From: Ottelia alismoides
Taxonomy: Eukaryota > Streptophyta > Magnoliopsida > Alismatales > Hydrocharitaceae
Direction: 5' to 3'
NCBI GenBank assembly: GCA_037367405.1
Contig: JAZKJV010001869.1
Span: 372,001 to 436,000, forward strand
DNA: 64,000 nt
Shown here: positions 24,785 to 37,248 of the stretch, piece after piece
How positions within the stretch are numbered: the first letter of the stretch is position 1
Layout of the letters: each line of letters begins with the position of its first letter
Notes under the pieces: generated by a model
Told to the model about the DNA's origin: nothing
What the model saw: only the letters and a program-made list of their open reading frames with translations
Database searches by the model: none
Program-made: the position numbers and the translations under genes

Positions 24785-26674
24785 ATGGCTCCCCAAGGAA
24801 AGGGCAAGGGTCAGCAGCCACCCCAACCAGAAGGACAGATGCCAGACCATAATCAGGTTAATGCACAACTGTTGGCGTCTATCCAGGCCATCCAACAGCA
24901 GCTGATTGAGTAGGCCCTCGCGTAGACAACATTTCAGGATATGTTGAACGATGTGATGAACCGAGCCGAGGGAGGAGGAGGAGGCAGAAGAGGAAGAGGA
25001 GGTGGAGGCGGAGGTGGTGGTCACCCTGATGATGAATAACCAGAACTCCCGCCACCCAAGCCTACACTAAAAGAGACATACAATCCGGGAGACAGCCAGA
25101 TGACCGAGTGGATCCTCATTCCACCGGTACACGCTCACTTTGAGCTGAAACCCCAGTTCCTTGCTCTTCTCCCTGCATTCCATGGAAACACCAGTGAAGA
25201 GCCGTACATCCACCTGCAGCAGTTTTCACGCATTTGCCTCACCACTCACTATCCCAATGTCCCTTTGGACATTGTCAAGATGATGGCGTTCCCCTTCAAC
25301 TTACAGGATAAGGCCCTCTATTGGGTCAACCATCTGGGGAAGGTTGTGACGACCTGGGAGGAGCTGAAGTCAGCTTTCCTGCATAAGTTTTACCCTCTCG
25401 GTCGGCTCAACCAGATGCGAGCCCGAATCAGCAATTTCTCCCAAGGAGCCCACGAGTCCGTACATGAAGTATGGGAGAGATTCACCGATAAGCAGGAGAA
25501 ATGTCCCCCTCATGAGATCCCGAAGACCAGTTTGGTCCAACACTTCTTTGGGGGACTGAACATTGAGAGCCAAAGGCTCGTTGACGCAACATGTGGGGGT
25601 TCGCACTTCAACAAGGATGAAGATGTGGTCTAACAGATATTCGAAGAAATGGCCGAAGGAGAGACCGCCCTCTCTTCATCAAAAGCCTACCAGAAGCAAC
25701 CCCAGATCCTCCAGAAACAAGTACACATGGAAGCGTCCCGAGAAGCAGAGAGAGATGAGAGCTCCAACCTCAGTATCACCGGGGGCCATCTCTCTAAAGT
25801 TGACATCATTGAGAAGCGATCACAGGACCTTGAGAAACTCGCTGTGATCGAGAAGAGGACCCAAAATCTTGACAAGCTTGATCAGATCACCAAGCATCTT
25901 GAACTGTTGGTGGGCACCATCAACTCTGTTCAACTGGCAGCACCATCAGATGCTCCAACTGAGAAGAAAGATGAGCAACAACCGCAGCATCAGCCTCAGT
26001 CGAGCCAGCAGCCACCGGCAGTCCAGCACATGTACTACGTGCAGGCGCCCGACCAAGGCCAGCCGCAGCAGCAGATGGTTGTGTACCAACCAGAGTTTCT
26101 TTCAGGACCCGATCCAGTCTTCCCACCACCACCCCTGATTCAGGAAGTGAATGGGGTATGGAGTAACGAAGCACATCCGACCCATCCTATGGGACAACCG
26201 CAGGGTCAGCCACTTGCTAACCGGCATTACCACCAACCTCAAGGTGGTCGCTTTGGACAGTCCTCTCAACCACCGCAACAATATCATCAGCCTCTCCAGT
26301 ATGCAAATCAATGGAGGCAGAATCAACCATACCAGCAACCGCAATACTGCCATCCACAGCCGTTTCATCAGTATGCGGCTGCTCCATTTCAACAGTATCA
26401 ACAGTATCCTCCCCCCTCTTATCAACAACTTCAACTTCCTGCACCACCCCAACACCACCAACAGCAACCTCAGCACCCACACAGGCAAAAGTAGCGTGGT
26501 CTGCACGCTGAACCTACTAAGGTACCCCCTGTGAACCCTACCATGGATTGTCTGGCCCAACTCGTCAAAGGGCTAGCAGATATGACCAAGAGGCTCGACG
26601 ACCTGACCGCCACCAGAACCACTATCCCAGCTCAGGTGGAGTCCAACCCCAATTACTTCAAAAAGAAAGAGTAG
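24785..26674 (+). pseudogene. gag: Element B gag, several stops
   Basis: This is the homologue of element C gag. The ATG at 24785 aligns with the C start. It shows a glycine/arginine-rich segment (about 24960-25030), then the retrotransposon gag core (LLPAFHGNTSEEPYIHLQQF; WEELKSAFLHKFYPLG) and a Gln/Pro-rich tail. Stops fall near 24911 and 24923 and at 25631, 26492 and 26672. Several correspond to CAG or TGG codons in C, which fits C-to-T and G-to-A decay. At the C6 site where element C is shifted, B keeps the ancestral length, so gag runs on in frame. No zinc knuckle is seen. Confidence 0.88.
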
Positions 26675-29600
26675 GTAGAATGTGATGTCCTATCCATGTC
26701 TGAAAATGATATTACTGTTTATTCTAATGCTGTTACTCTCAGGAGCGGTAGGGTCTTGCCTCTGCCTGCTACCAAGAAAGGGGTGAATAAAGAAACAGGT
26801 GGATCGTCATCATCCGCATCAGCCGTGCCAGCTACAGGGGCGGGTGAGGAGGAAGAAGAAGGAGAAGCCATTCCAGCCGTCGTGCAGTACCAGCAGTCCT
26901 AGCCAAAAATACAAAAAAATCAGTAAAATCAAAAACAACAAAAAGAAGCTTGCAATCGAAGCAAAGCAGTGCCAGCCTTGGAGGAGCCGCCAGCAGCAGC
27001 CGATCCCTCGCCAGCCGATGGAGCAGACACTATACTTTTTGCTCGCCCCTCAGCACCAGTGTGTCAGGATATAGTTTGTACTCCTTTTTATAATCCAGAT
27101 GTACAACATCTTATGGGCGATGATTTTGATGTAAATAAGAACTCTGTTTTTCCTGCTAGAGATGTACATATTCCTTTCCCTCATGCAATACAAAAATCCA
27201 AAAAAATTGCAAAAAGAAAAAGTGCTTTGTCTGATCCTGGAGTTGTGGAGATACTAGACAATCTAATTGTTGAGATGCCCTTACTGAAGGCCGTGGAGTA
27301 CATGCCAGCTGTTAAGAAAGGACTGAAAGAAGCGTGTACGAGCAAGCGTCGCCCAACACAGGAGAACAGACACAAAGATGTAGAAAGGCACGTGCTCTCC
27401 ATGGCCACTGTTGCAGCTATCAGCAACCTCCCACAGAAGAAACAAGACACATGAGCACCTCTTATTAGTTGTGAGACTTTCGATCAAGTTTTCGAGTGCA
27501 CTCTATTCGACAGTGGGTCTTCCATCAACCTTTTGCCATCATCAATAATGCAAGAATTTGGGCTGGATCCGCTCCAGTAGACCAGAATGATCCTTCAGTT
27601 CGCTGACCGATCCATCAAGCGGCCCCAGGGTCTGTTGGAAGACATTGTAGTGAAGGTACAATAGATGCAATTTCCAGCTGATTTTGTAGTCCTTGATATG
27701 GACTCCCCAGCACCTCTTCTCCAGACCCCTATCATCCTTGGCCGACCATTCCTGCGTACCTCAGGTGCCGTGGTTGATTACGGGTCTGATAAGATTACTT
27801 TTAGCTCGAACAACAAGCAGATCACTATAAACATGATCAGAGAGCCAAACACCACGACTGATGAGAGCCATGCAGTATCAGAAGTAGACTGTGTCTTTAT
27901 TGCAGAGATAAGAGATTCATCCTTGTCATTGAATGATTCATGGACCCGAGAAATCCTCAATCTTGAGGAGGACTTGGAAAGCACAGTCACCTTATGCTCC
28001 GATGATTCTTGGGAGACAGATTCTCAGATGCAGGCGCATCTTTTTGATCCAGAATATTCACTCTAGATCGAACACAATGAGCCTAGCGCAGAACCGTTCG
28101 ACACTTCACCAGGATCTCAACAGAATGCTGAGGATGGTAGCTCCATCAAAGAAGTACATCCTACCACCCGCACAGTGTCTGAAGTGACCAACAAGTAGGA
28201 CAGGTCAAAACCAGAACTCAAGCCACTTCCTGCAGGCCTAAAGTATGCTTTCCTTGCAAGTGAAGAACACATGTATCCGATCATCATCAGTAGCAGGCTG
28301 AACCCGGATCAGGAATCCCGTCTTCTCGAGATTCTAGAAAAGAACCGCAAGGCACTTGGTTGGTGCGTATAGGATCTCCGAGGGATAAATCCAGCTTTGT
28401 GTTCGCATCACATCTATCTGGAAGAAGACGCCAAGCCATTCCGCGAATTCCAAAGAAGGTTGAACCCAAACCTCCGGGACGTCGTCATGAAAGAGATAAC
28501 GAAATGGTGTGAAGCAGGCTTCATTTACCCCATCTCCGATTCAAAATGAGTAAGCCCACTTCATGTCGTTCCAAAGAAATCCGGGTTTACCGTGGTTACC
28601 AATGACAAAGGAGAGGAAATATCCACTCGGGTACCAACATCTTGGCGGGTGTGTGTTGACTACCGCCGTCTTAATGCAGCAACTAAGAAGGACCACTTCC
28701 CCTTGCCATTCATTGATCAAGTTCTGGAAAGACTGACAGGCAAGAAGTTCTTCTGCTTTTTGGATGGGTACTCCGGGTACAACCAAGTGTCTATCGCTCC
28801 TGAAGATCAAGAAAAGACTACCTTCACTTGCCCGTTCGGCACCTACGCCTTCAAGAGAATGCCCTTTGGGTTATGTAACGCACCTGCAACATTCAAAAGA
28901 TGCATGCTAGCAGTCTTCGCCGAGATGGTAGGCAGTTTTCTCGAGGTGTTCATGGACGACTTCTCTGTCTATGGTGATAGTTTTGATTCTTGTCTTGAGC
29001 ACCTGGACAGAGTGCTTCAGAAATGCAGTGAAGTCAATTTGGTACTTTCATGGGAAAAGAGCCACTTCATGGTCACAGAAGGCATTGTACTGGGCCACGT
29101 CGTTTCGAAACGTGGCATGAAGTCGACCCGGTGAAGGTGGATGTTATTGCCAACCTAGAGCCACCTTAGTTAGTGAAAAATATAAGGTCATTCCTGGGGC
29201 ATGTGGGATTTTACAGACGATTCATCAAGGACTTTAGCCGCATTGCCCGACCTTTGACAGAACTGCTCTGCAAGGAAACCGAGTTCAACGTAGATCAACA
29301 GGTTCTCCTTGCTTTCAATCAGCTGAAGGAGCTTATCACTCAGGCTTCGGTCCTACAGCCGCCGAACTGGTCTCTTCCATTTGAGATCATGACCGATGTG
29401 CCAGACTTTGCAGTCGGGGCTGTTCTTGGACAGAGAAAATAGAAAGTACCCTATGCCATTCACTACGCCTGCAAAACATTAGATGAGGTGCAAAGAAATT
29501 ACACAGTAAAAGAGAAAGAGTTGCTGGCCGTGGTTTTCGCCCTTGAGAAGTTAAGATCCTATTTGCTTGGATCAAAAGTCACCATTTTAACAGACAACTC

Positions 29601-31181
29601 TGCTATCCAGTATCTTCAGCAGAAGAAGGATGCCAAACCGAGACTGATTCGATGGATTCTTCTCCTCCAGGAATTTGATTTGGAAATCAAGGACAAGCCT
29701 GGAGTTCAGAATGTGGTAGCAGACCATCTCTCCAGAATTGAGCAGCATGAGCCTCCTCTAAACAGTGTGCCCATTACAGAAACCTTTCCTGACGAATCAA
29801 TCTTAGCAGTGGATTCCCTTCCTTGGTATGCTGATATAGTCAATTACCTCACCTCGGGGGTAATGCCATCAGAATGGACGAAAAATCAAAAGAATAAATT
29901 TATGTCGACCATCCGGTTCTATCATTGGGAGGATCCTCTTTTATTCAGGGAAGGAGCGGATTGCATTTGGCGCAGGTGCATTCCTCAGGAGGAGCATTAT
30001 AGTGTCCTCGAGCATTGTCACTCGCTTGAATCTGGTGGACATCACTCTAGAGACCGTACGACAGCAAAAGTACTTCAGTGTGGCTTCTGGTGGCCCACAT
30101 TATTTAAGGATGCCGCAGAATTTGTCAAAAGATGCATTGACTGTCAGAGATTGAAGGGTACACTCACTGCAAAAGATTCGATGCCCCTAAAAATCATTCA
30201 GATAGCAGATGTTTTCGATGCATGGGGCATTGACTTCATGGGACCCTTCCCTAACAGTCAAGGTTTTGAGCACATCCTTCTTGCCGTCGATTACATGAGT
30301 CGTTGGGTTGAAGCTAATCCCGCTCGAGCCACCGACAGCCGAACAATGTGTCAATTCTTGAAAAAGAACATCATTTCGCGGTTCAGGATACCAAAAATTC
30401 TCATATCAGACGGGGGCAGCCATTTTATTAACAAGAGGTCAAGAAATTAACGAAGGAGTACGTCATCGATCACCGCGTCGCGTCTCCTTATCATCCTCAG
30501 ACCAATGGCATGGCAGAATTATCAAACAGAGAAATCAAGACGATCCTGCAGAAACTTGTCAGGCCAAACAGAAAAGACTGGTCCCAACTCTTGGACTCGG
30601 TCCTATGGGCTTACAGAACCGCCTACAAGTCTCCCTTGGGCATGTCGCCCTATCGTCTTGTATATGGGAAGCCGTGCCATCTGCCCATTGAATTAATTCA
30701 CAAGTCTTTATGGGCAATTAACAAGTGCAATTTGGACTCACGAAAAAGTGGTCAGAAAAGAAAGGATGATCTGAACAGATTCTTGGAATTCCGAAACTAT
30801 GCATATGATAACACATTGATGTACAAGGAAAAGGTGAAATGCTGGCATGTCCGGCACATCAGACGAAAGACCTTTGATGTTGGACAGAAGGTATGGTTAT
30901 TTGATGCAAAGTTGCAGATCTTCCCGGGCAAATTAAAGAGTAACTGGACAGGGCCATTCCGAGTGTGTGAAGTGCGTGACAATGGAAGTATTGCTTTATC
31001 AGAATTGTCTCCTGATGCACAGCCATTCGTCGTCAACGGCCAACTCCTGAAGCCTTACCTAGAACCAGATACATTCTTGGCCGTTGTCGACTCCATTCAG
31101 CTCGCGCACCATGATGATATATCCACAACATTGGCAGCATCAGAAGATTCAGACGTTGCACCACAAAAACTGTTTATCTGA
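26675..31181 (+). pseudogene. pol: Element B pol, many stops and two frameshifts
   Basis: It encoded protease (FDSGSSINLLP near 27510), RT (FMDDFSVYG near 28950), RNase H, and integrase ([14 protein letters not shown] near 30220; [23 protein letters not shown]). Stops include positions near 27452, 27577, 27663, 28064, 28196, 28369, 28547, 29167 and 29440. Single-base losses near 29118 and 30436 break the frame compared with element C. Domain order and the end at TGA 31179-31181 match C. It is non-functional. Confidence 0.9.
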
Positions 31182-31261
31182 TTTTCTTCTTTTCTTCTTT
31201 TCTTCTTTTCTCTTCTGTCTTCGTTTTTCTATCAGGACATGTTGCCCCTTTTGTTAGTCTT

Positions 31262-31658
31262 CTATACTTAGGATGCACTTTGTCCTAAGTATAGGGGGGT
31301 ATGCACCTCGAGTTTTTTTAGTCTCTGATCCTCTCCATTGTCTCCCCTTCTTGTCTATACTTAAGAGTATCTTACCCTAAGTATAGGGGGAGACAATCTG
31401 AGTACGATCTGTGTATTCCCACCCTTGACCCTCCCCGCTTTATGTACAGTCTGCTATACTTTGGATTACTTGATCCTACGTATAGGGGGGACGATCAACT
31501 TCTCATTCATTAATTTCTTATTCATATATTCTTTAGACTTGTCTATACTCAGTACGAGTTATGTCTTATCTTTTCTCTTCGACCTATGAGGACATGGCTC
31601 AAGCTAAGTATAGGGGGTCGCATATACTATGTATATACTATAAGCCATAACTCATACT
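31262..31658 (+). repeat. Inverted-repeat array with polypurine-like G-runs, element B
   Basis: There are four units: 31262-31294 (12-bp perfect arms CTATACTTAGGA/TCCTAAGTATAG), 31355-31386, 31454-31485 (both imperfect) and an outer pair AGTACGAGTTATG (31551-31563) with CATAACTCATACT (31646-31658). The units end in runs of 5-6 G, as does AAGTATAGGGGG inside the fourth. Confidence 0.85.
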
Positions 31659-33888
31659 GGAAAAAAAAACATCACTTCAAGCTAAAAAGTAATGTAAAAA
31701 GTAGTTTTATAATAATGAAAGATGATTGTGAGCTCCTCAGATTCTTTTTATCTATACTGATTAATAAGTCAGGAAAAATGCTTTCTGCAAAATGTTCGCC
31801 TTGTAAAATCTTTTGAAGATTGCTTGAAAATAGTGTGTACAAGTCTTCAACCTTTGTAAATAAGTTTCGTTTGTAAAATTTATTTTCTTTGAGTGAAATA
31901 AAAATGTGTGAAAATTAGTTTGCAAATGATTGAAAATTTTGGTTGTGAAATTGTTTTGAAAAATCTACCTATTCGATGTAAAAAACCTTGGCAAAAATCA
32001 TTTCCAAATGCGTGTACATGTTTGTAAAATTATTTTGGACTATAGCCTTCAAAGATCTTTTGAAAATGATAAGTCTGAGGAGTCTGCACAAAAATCTCTC
32101 ATACAAAAATAAGCAATAATTCCAAATAAAACTTATAAGAGTCTAAACCATGTTGTACATAAAATACAATTTTTCTTTGTATATACTGATTAATAAATCA
32201 GGTTAAATACCTTTACAGCATGATTTGAAAAATAGTGTGAACCGTTTGAAAAACTTGCTGTGACATGTTTTCAACCTGTGTAAAGTTGCTTTGTTTGAAA
32301 ATTTTTCTTTGTGTGAAATAAAGGATTTCAAAACCTATGTGCAAATGTCTTCAAAAATGTTTGTAAAAACTATTGCGGAAAATATGTATATAGTGTGAAA
32401 AATCTTTGCAAAAATAGTTTTCAAATATGTGTAAATGCTTGTAAAAATTATCATGTACTATAGTTTGCAAAAATTCTTTTCAAAATAAATCTGAGGAATA
32501 AAAGCATCATTACAAATACATGTAAATTGTAAATAAAATACATAAATTTCTTTCTGTATAAAAAGATAACCTGAATAAATTCCTTCATTAAAACCTGTAA
32601 AGTCCTTAAAAATCTATAAATTTTGTAAATAAAGCGGCACACCCGTGTAAATAATTGTATGTACTTTTGTATAGCTTTTTAGTTGCAAAAATTCTTTGTG
32701 TGAAAAGATTCTTTGATTTTTGTAAATTCTTTGTGAAAAATTTCATCATTGTGCATAGCATGAGCATACCATTCATATTCTTTTGAGTGAGCTTGATGAT
32801 TGAACCAGTCCGATAAAGTCTAAAGTTGGAGCTTGGTTAGACCTTACCGCACTTAACTGCACTGGAACCTTATGGGAACTAGGTTTAAGGTACTTCAGGT
32901 CTATGTAGACTTAATTCTTTGAGAAATCAGGGCTGGGTTCAAGTCACCTCAACTGACTAACTAGAACTTTTCGAGACACACGCATGACTCTTGATGACCG
33001 TGACCTAACTTGGACACTTGCACCTTTCACTTGGCTCAACTCAGTTGGAGTGGTGAGGGGATTGGATTTGTCAGTCTGAGACGCACACGGATGGAAACAC
33101 TCGTCCTCGTCTAGGGAGGGAAGTGCACCCCAACCTGGTCTGGTAGCCATGAGGTCTAACGACAGGAGAGTGTGGGTTGCAATAAAGCTTCAAAAGAGGG
33201 ATAGTCTACAGGTTCAAGAGGAAAAACTCCTTATGTAAATGCTGCTGTGAATAGTATAAAAAATGGTCAGGCCTGTACAAAAATAAAATGCCTGTGAAGT
33301 ATGTACATATGTTGTAAAGCCAATAAGCTAGCTTGAGTTCCAAAGTCCAATATGTGAGCCTGCAGCTGGATGACTTGACTACACTGGTCTTGCATCCTAG
33401 GATAGGTAGCTACACTGGCTACCGTCCATTCTTCTCTTCACCCCCTCCTCTTGAGCTGGTTGCCACTTGAACTTAGAAGGGAATACCCCGCTCCTCAAGG
33501 AAAGAGCTGTTGGATTGGGGAATCATTGGGTTGTCATTCTGGAGAAGTCAGTTCCTTTGTCATTTCAGTTGGGGAGAGCCACCATCACTTACACTATACA
33601 AGTCAGCTTCATAGTCATAAGGGTTTGCGTATGATGCAGACCAGTTCTGACAAGGCTATTGAGGTGGGTTGAACCAAGTTCTGTGAATCTCGAAGCCTGT
33701 TGTGTTTTAAAGCTGGTTCCCGAGTAGGTTCTACACACATCCACACCCAAGGTCTAGCAGGAGCTCCAAATTCTGATTTTGTAAGGACAAATATTGCACT
33801 GAAAGCAACCCTATTCACTCTATCCTTCTTCGATTCTCTATTTCTTTTCTTCTGATTCTTTATTCTTTTAGAACTTATTGCATAAGTA

Positions 33889-33907
33889 TTTGCTAGGGAC
33901 TAGCAAA
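33889..33907. repeat. Stem-loop next to the B polypurine tract
   Basis: TTTGCTAG and CTAGCAAA form 8-bp perfect arms around GGA, 3 bp before the polypurine tract. Confidence 0.75.
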
Positions 33908-33910
33908 GGC

Positions 33911-33923
33911 AAGTATAGGGGGG
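33911..33923 (+). other. Polypurine tract of element B
   Basis: AAGTATAGGGGGG directly precedes the TG of the 3' LTR. Confidence 0.88.
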
Positions 33924-34402
33924 TGATGAATCTCCATTTCATCACCTTTATTCTATCATTTTGGCCTTAAAAACCCCAGCAAATGCATGTAAATAGCATC
34001 AATTCGTCCATAATAGCATTCATTATTTGTTGTACTAATTATACATAGAAAAAGGTTTTTAATGCAAAAAATATAGAAATTAAAGAGAAGAAAAGAAAAA
34101 GGAATAAAATATAGCAAATATTTTATGACCCGAACCCCAAGACCAAGGCCAACATGGAATTGGTCGACAAGGAATAAAGTAGGGGGAGATAAGGGCCAAT
34201 AATACAATAAAAACCTCATTTATTTATTCATTTACTTATGCATTTTGACACCTATTTTGTATATATTCACTCATTCATCAAATAAAAATATTTTGTACAT
34301 GAAAGTTGTAGATAATAATGTGAATAAAATTACAAAATTGAGTTTGCACAAAAATGATACACAGTGTATAATTTACATACAGAATAAAAAGCCAGAATCT
34401 CA
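33924..34402 (+). repeat. Truncated 3' LTR of element B
   Basis: It starts TGATGAATCTCC and follows the 5' LTR to about 34402 (...AGAATCTCA), then departs abruptly into unrelated sequence. Only 479 of about 4050 bp remain, and the rest is not found in the window. A deletion or recombination break is inferred. Confidence 0.88.
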
Positions 34403-35295
34403 GGTTTATTCTAGGTCTTACAGTATGCAGGATGTGCAGGTATTAGGAATACCTGAGGGTGATGTGATCACAAATGATTGTATAACCATGACGCTTCCAT
34501 TCCGATGGAGTGATGAAACAAGTGTCGATTATAGTGACTTCTCTCACTAGAGAAGTAATCTAATCTTTGTTCAAATGTTGGACAGTAATCTGAATGTGAC
34601 TCAGATGCAATGGGAAGATTAGATCTATGTCTTTGATTTAATCAACATCTATGGGAGGTCCTCAAGATCTGGATTTGAGATGTGATCTCAATATCCAAGT
34701 CACTATATGTGGAATGTACAACCATCATGTCCTTATCTCCAAATATCCGTAGGGAAAGCATACTGTTCTTGAAAGAGTTCAAATATAATTTCATTGTTGA
34801 ATTATGTATCTCAACATTAAGATATTGATAATTAAATGTGATTTAATTATCATAAATAATATGAATTTGATTCATATTATTTGGCCATATAAAGAGAGTT
34901 ATCTATGATAATTAAATTTGATTTAATTATCAAAGATGTGAATAATGTGAATGGATTCATGTTATTTGGGCACATGCGAAGAGCCATCTTGGATATTGAA
35001 TGTGATTTAATTATCAAAGATATGATTAATATAGATATCTCTATCATAATAATCATGGATATTATAAATATGATTTATAATATGTCGGAGAGATTTAATT
35101 GGAAATAGAATTACAAATTATATGTTGTTGTGGATTGGATTCATAATAAACAATTAATTGTAAATCTGATTTACATATTATGTTAGATATACGAATATGA
35201 TTCATATTTATCAATGACGTGATTGATGTTTCACAAAATTTAATTTGGATTTTTTATGAAGTTTAATGCAATAATAGTTGTTACATTTTATCCTA

Positions 35296-35424
35296 TATAA
35301 TAAATATATATTAAGGAAGGCAAAACCACCAACAAGGTGGTCATCCACCTTGACTAAGTCAAAGGGGGGATGGCCACCCTCTTTTTAAGGTGGTGGTTGC
35401 CTCCCTTATTATCTATTTATTATA
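35296..35424. repeat. Long imperfect foldback
   Basis: The left arm (35296-35330) and right arm (35389-35424) are imperfect inverted copies of about 35 bp, including TTAAGGAAGGCAA against TTGCCTCCCTTAT. The central 58 bp contains a further small inverted pair, AAGGTGG/CCACCTT. Confidence 0.65.
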
Positions 35425-35601
35425 ATTGAATTGAAATAAATTAATTTGTATCTTGATAAAAGTGATATAATTAATTTATTTTTATTAAATTTGTTGTTGC
35501 AAATTTGTTGCAACAAATCATGGTCATTGATTAATAACCTCTTAATCTAAACCGTTGGATTAAGAGGGAACATGGATTGAGATCCATATACATATAACTA
35601 G

Positions 35602-35608
35602 TATAAAA
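35602..35608 (+). promoter_or_regulatory. Candidate TATA box
   Basis: TATAAAAGG precedes a CT-rich transcribed-looking stretch in the unclassified LTR-like block. Confidence 0.4.
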
Positions 35609-36852
35609 GGAAAGGTATCCCTTGCCTTTTAGACTACACACACAATTCCTAGAGGAATTAAACTCTCTCCATCTTGCTCTCTATACACACCAAGTCTCTC
35701 TCCCTCCCTCTCTCTCTCTCCACCTTAGAGTGGCTGTCCACCCTAAACCTTAGAGAGGGTCGTCGTCGTCACCACAATGTTGTTCAGCCGCTTCGACTGC
35801 TCTTAGTTCTTCGTCTCCTTCGGTGCACCTCGCTCGTGAAGACGACGTCAGATCTCATGAGACGAGATCAAGAGATTCTCCGCTTGGATCATCAACATGG
35901 ATTACAAGGAGCACATGTTTCATAAACGCACTCGCAAGCGTCTCCTCCATTGGATCAGACTTGAGACAGGAGGTCACTTCGTTTAGAGATTCGATCGCAA
36001 CCACGCTTCAAGTGGTAAGCCTAATACTTGTTTGTGGTTTAGATTAAACAATCCGAGAAGTGTTCTTGGATATTGTGGTTTCACCGTTCAAGTTTTTTAA
36101 ATTCCGCCGCCTTGAGCAACTAGTACGACTAGTTACTCTCGATCGCATATGATGTGATCTCCACACTTCTGTGATGTGCTTAAGGATTTTCCCATACATG
36201 AGTGAGCTCATGACTTCTGGTTTAGTAGTGAACCTATATATTCCCTTTGAAAGATCATATTACTCATATGTCCTCGTATGCACATCATCTCACCGGTGTA
36301 TAGACCTTGATAAGGTCATCGACCTATTGGTATGCCAGTGAACAGACTTAGACATATAGCCATACACTTGTCTCTGGTCAGAGGATGGATGCATATATGG
36401 TGATAGTATATGACATAGGTCTTGGTTATCTTGATCTCCTTAAGTCAACTCTTTAACCTAACTTATCTGACACCTCTGAATATCTATTCCTATGCAGAAG
36501 AACTACATTAAGTGTTTGATCACATATTAGCTGTTAGAGAAGGATTGACATCTCCTTCTCAGGCTGGAGATCATCTCTTAACAATCATTGATGGTGCTTG
36601 ACGAGTCCTCAATTTAGCTCCTTAGATATCATACAAGCACCCACCTCTATGATTCAACCATTGAATCAACAGTTGTATGATCATTAAGATGGCCATGGTA
36701 CATAACCTAATTGTACTAAGGGACCTTATAGTGCATTCATTCATTTAATCTCAGATAGGGAGAGAAATAAATCAATAGCTTCTATTGATATATCAAATAT
36801 CACAATAACATTTATTGTAGAAATGGTTCGCCTTAGGATCACATGGCAAACA

Positions 36853-37248
36853 CCTATTTTCCAAGGCAAACAGAGTAGCCTTCAGTCTGATGTAATATTT
36901 TCTAACCCTAGGATGACTAATATTGTTACTCACCAACTCTAAGTCTCTCAGGAATGCATATGGCTCTTCTGTTGCATTCCCATTAAACTTCATTAACAAC
37001 CCAAAGAAATGGGACTTTAGCTCAAATGCATCAGGTAGAATTTATAGCATTAGCCAGCTGTGCATTTCATTCTCTGTTGGGTTGTAAGCATCCACCATAG
37101 GTCGGTCCATTCCACCCACCTCAATCACATGTCCCATACAATCCTTAAGGTCAATATTCTGCTGCTCAGCTCTAGCTAAACGAGCAAGGACTTGCTGCAT
37201 GGGGCCATTTCTGTAATCCTCATCCTTGAGATTTCTCTTAGAAGGCAT
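36853..37248 (-). pseudogene. gag: Truncated Athila/Tat-type gag fragment
   Basis: Read on the minus strand from ATG 37246-37248, the frame gives an N-terminal charged region, then YNPTENEMHSW and, after one in-frame TAA, FELKSHFFGLLMKFNGNATEEPYAFL, which matches the start of the retrotransposon gag core (compare LPAFHGNTSEEPYIHL in B and C). Homology stops near residue 132, exactly where the reverse strand reads TGTTTGCC, the possible terminus of the neighbouring LTR-like block. The family differs from A-D. The rest of gag and pol is absent from the window. Confidence 0.65.

Larger units (their letters stand above)
31182..33910 (+). other. Non-coding 3' region of element B
   Basis: There are 2.7 kb without an envelope-like or other credible ORF. 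It starts with three TTCTTCTTTT-type repeats (31184-31212). Then come the inverted-repeat array (31262-31658), an AT-rich stretch made of two diverged copies of a roughly 430-bp unit (from 31753 and from 32182), conserved blocks at about 32760-33000 and 33440-33520, and the stem-loop before the polypurine tract. Confidence 0.8.
860..34402 (+). mobile_element. Element B: decayed Athila-type LTR retrotransposon, interrupted by element A
   Basis: This is a full-order Ty3/gypsy Athila element: 5' LTR, tRNA-Asp primer-binding site, long leader, gag, pol, long 3' non-coding region, polypurine tract and a truncated 3' LTR. Element A (3700-21288) sits inside its 5' LTR. Without A and its duplicated target, the 5' LTR is about 4.05 kb and the internal part (22499-33923) about 11.4 kb. 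Gag-pol contains at least a dozen stops and two clear frameshifts, so the copy is dead. It belongs to the same family as C: protein and non-coding parts align closely along the whole length. The 5-bp target duplication cannot be checked because the right LTR is cut; TATGG at 855-859 is the expected left copy. Confidence 0.93.
34403..36852 (+). repeat. Unclassified LTR-like sequence
   Basis: No protein gene is recognised. The block has promoter-like organisation in + orientation: an AT-rich part with a long imperfect foldback (35296-35424), a TATAAAAGG box at 35602, a pyrimidine/CT-rich stretch (35660-35730) and a later AAATTCCGCCGCC motif, as often seen near the ends of plant LTRs. It ends at 36852 with ...GGCAAACA, so the reverse strand begins TGTTTGCC. 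The left end is truncated against the B LTR. It could be a solo or truncated Copia-type LTR; I cannot name a family. Confidence 0.4.
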
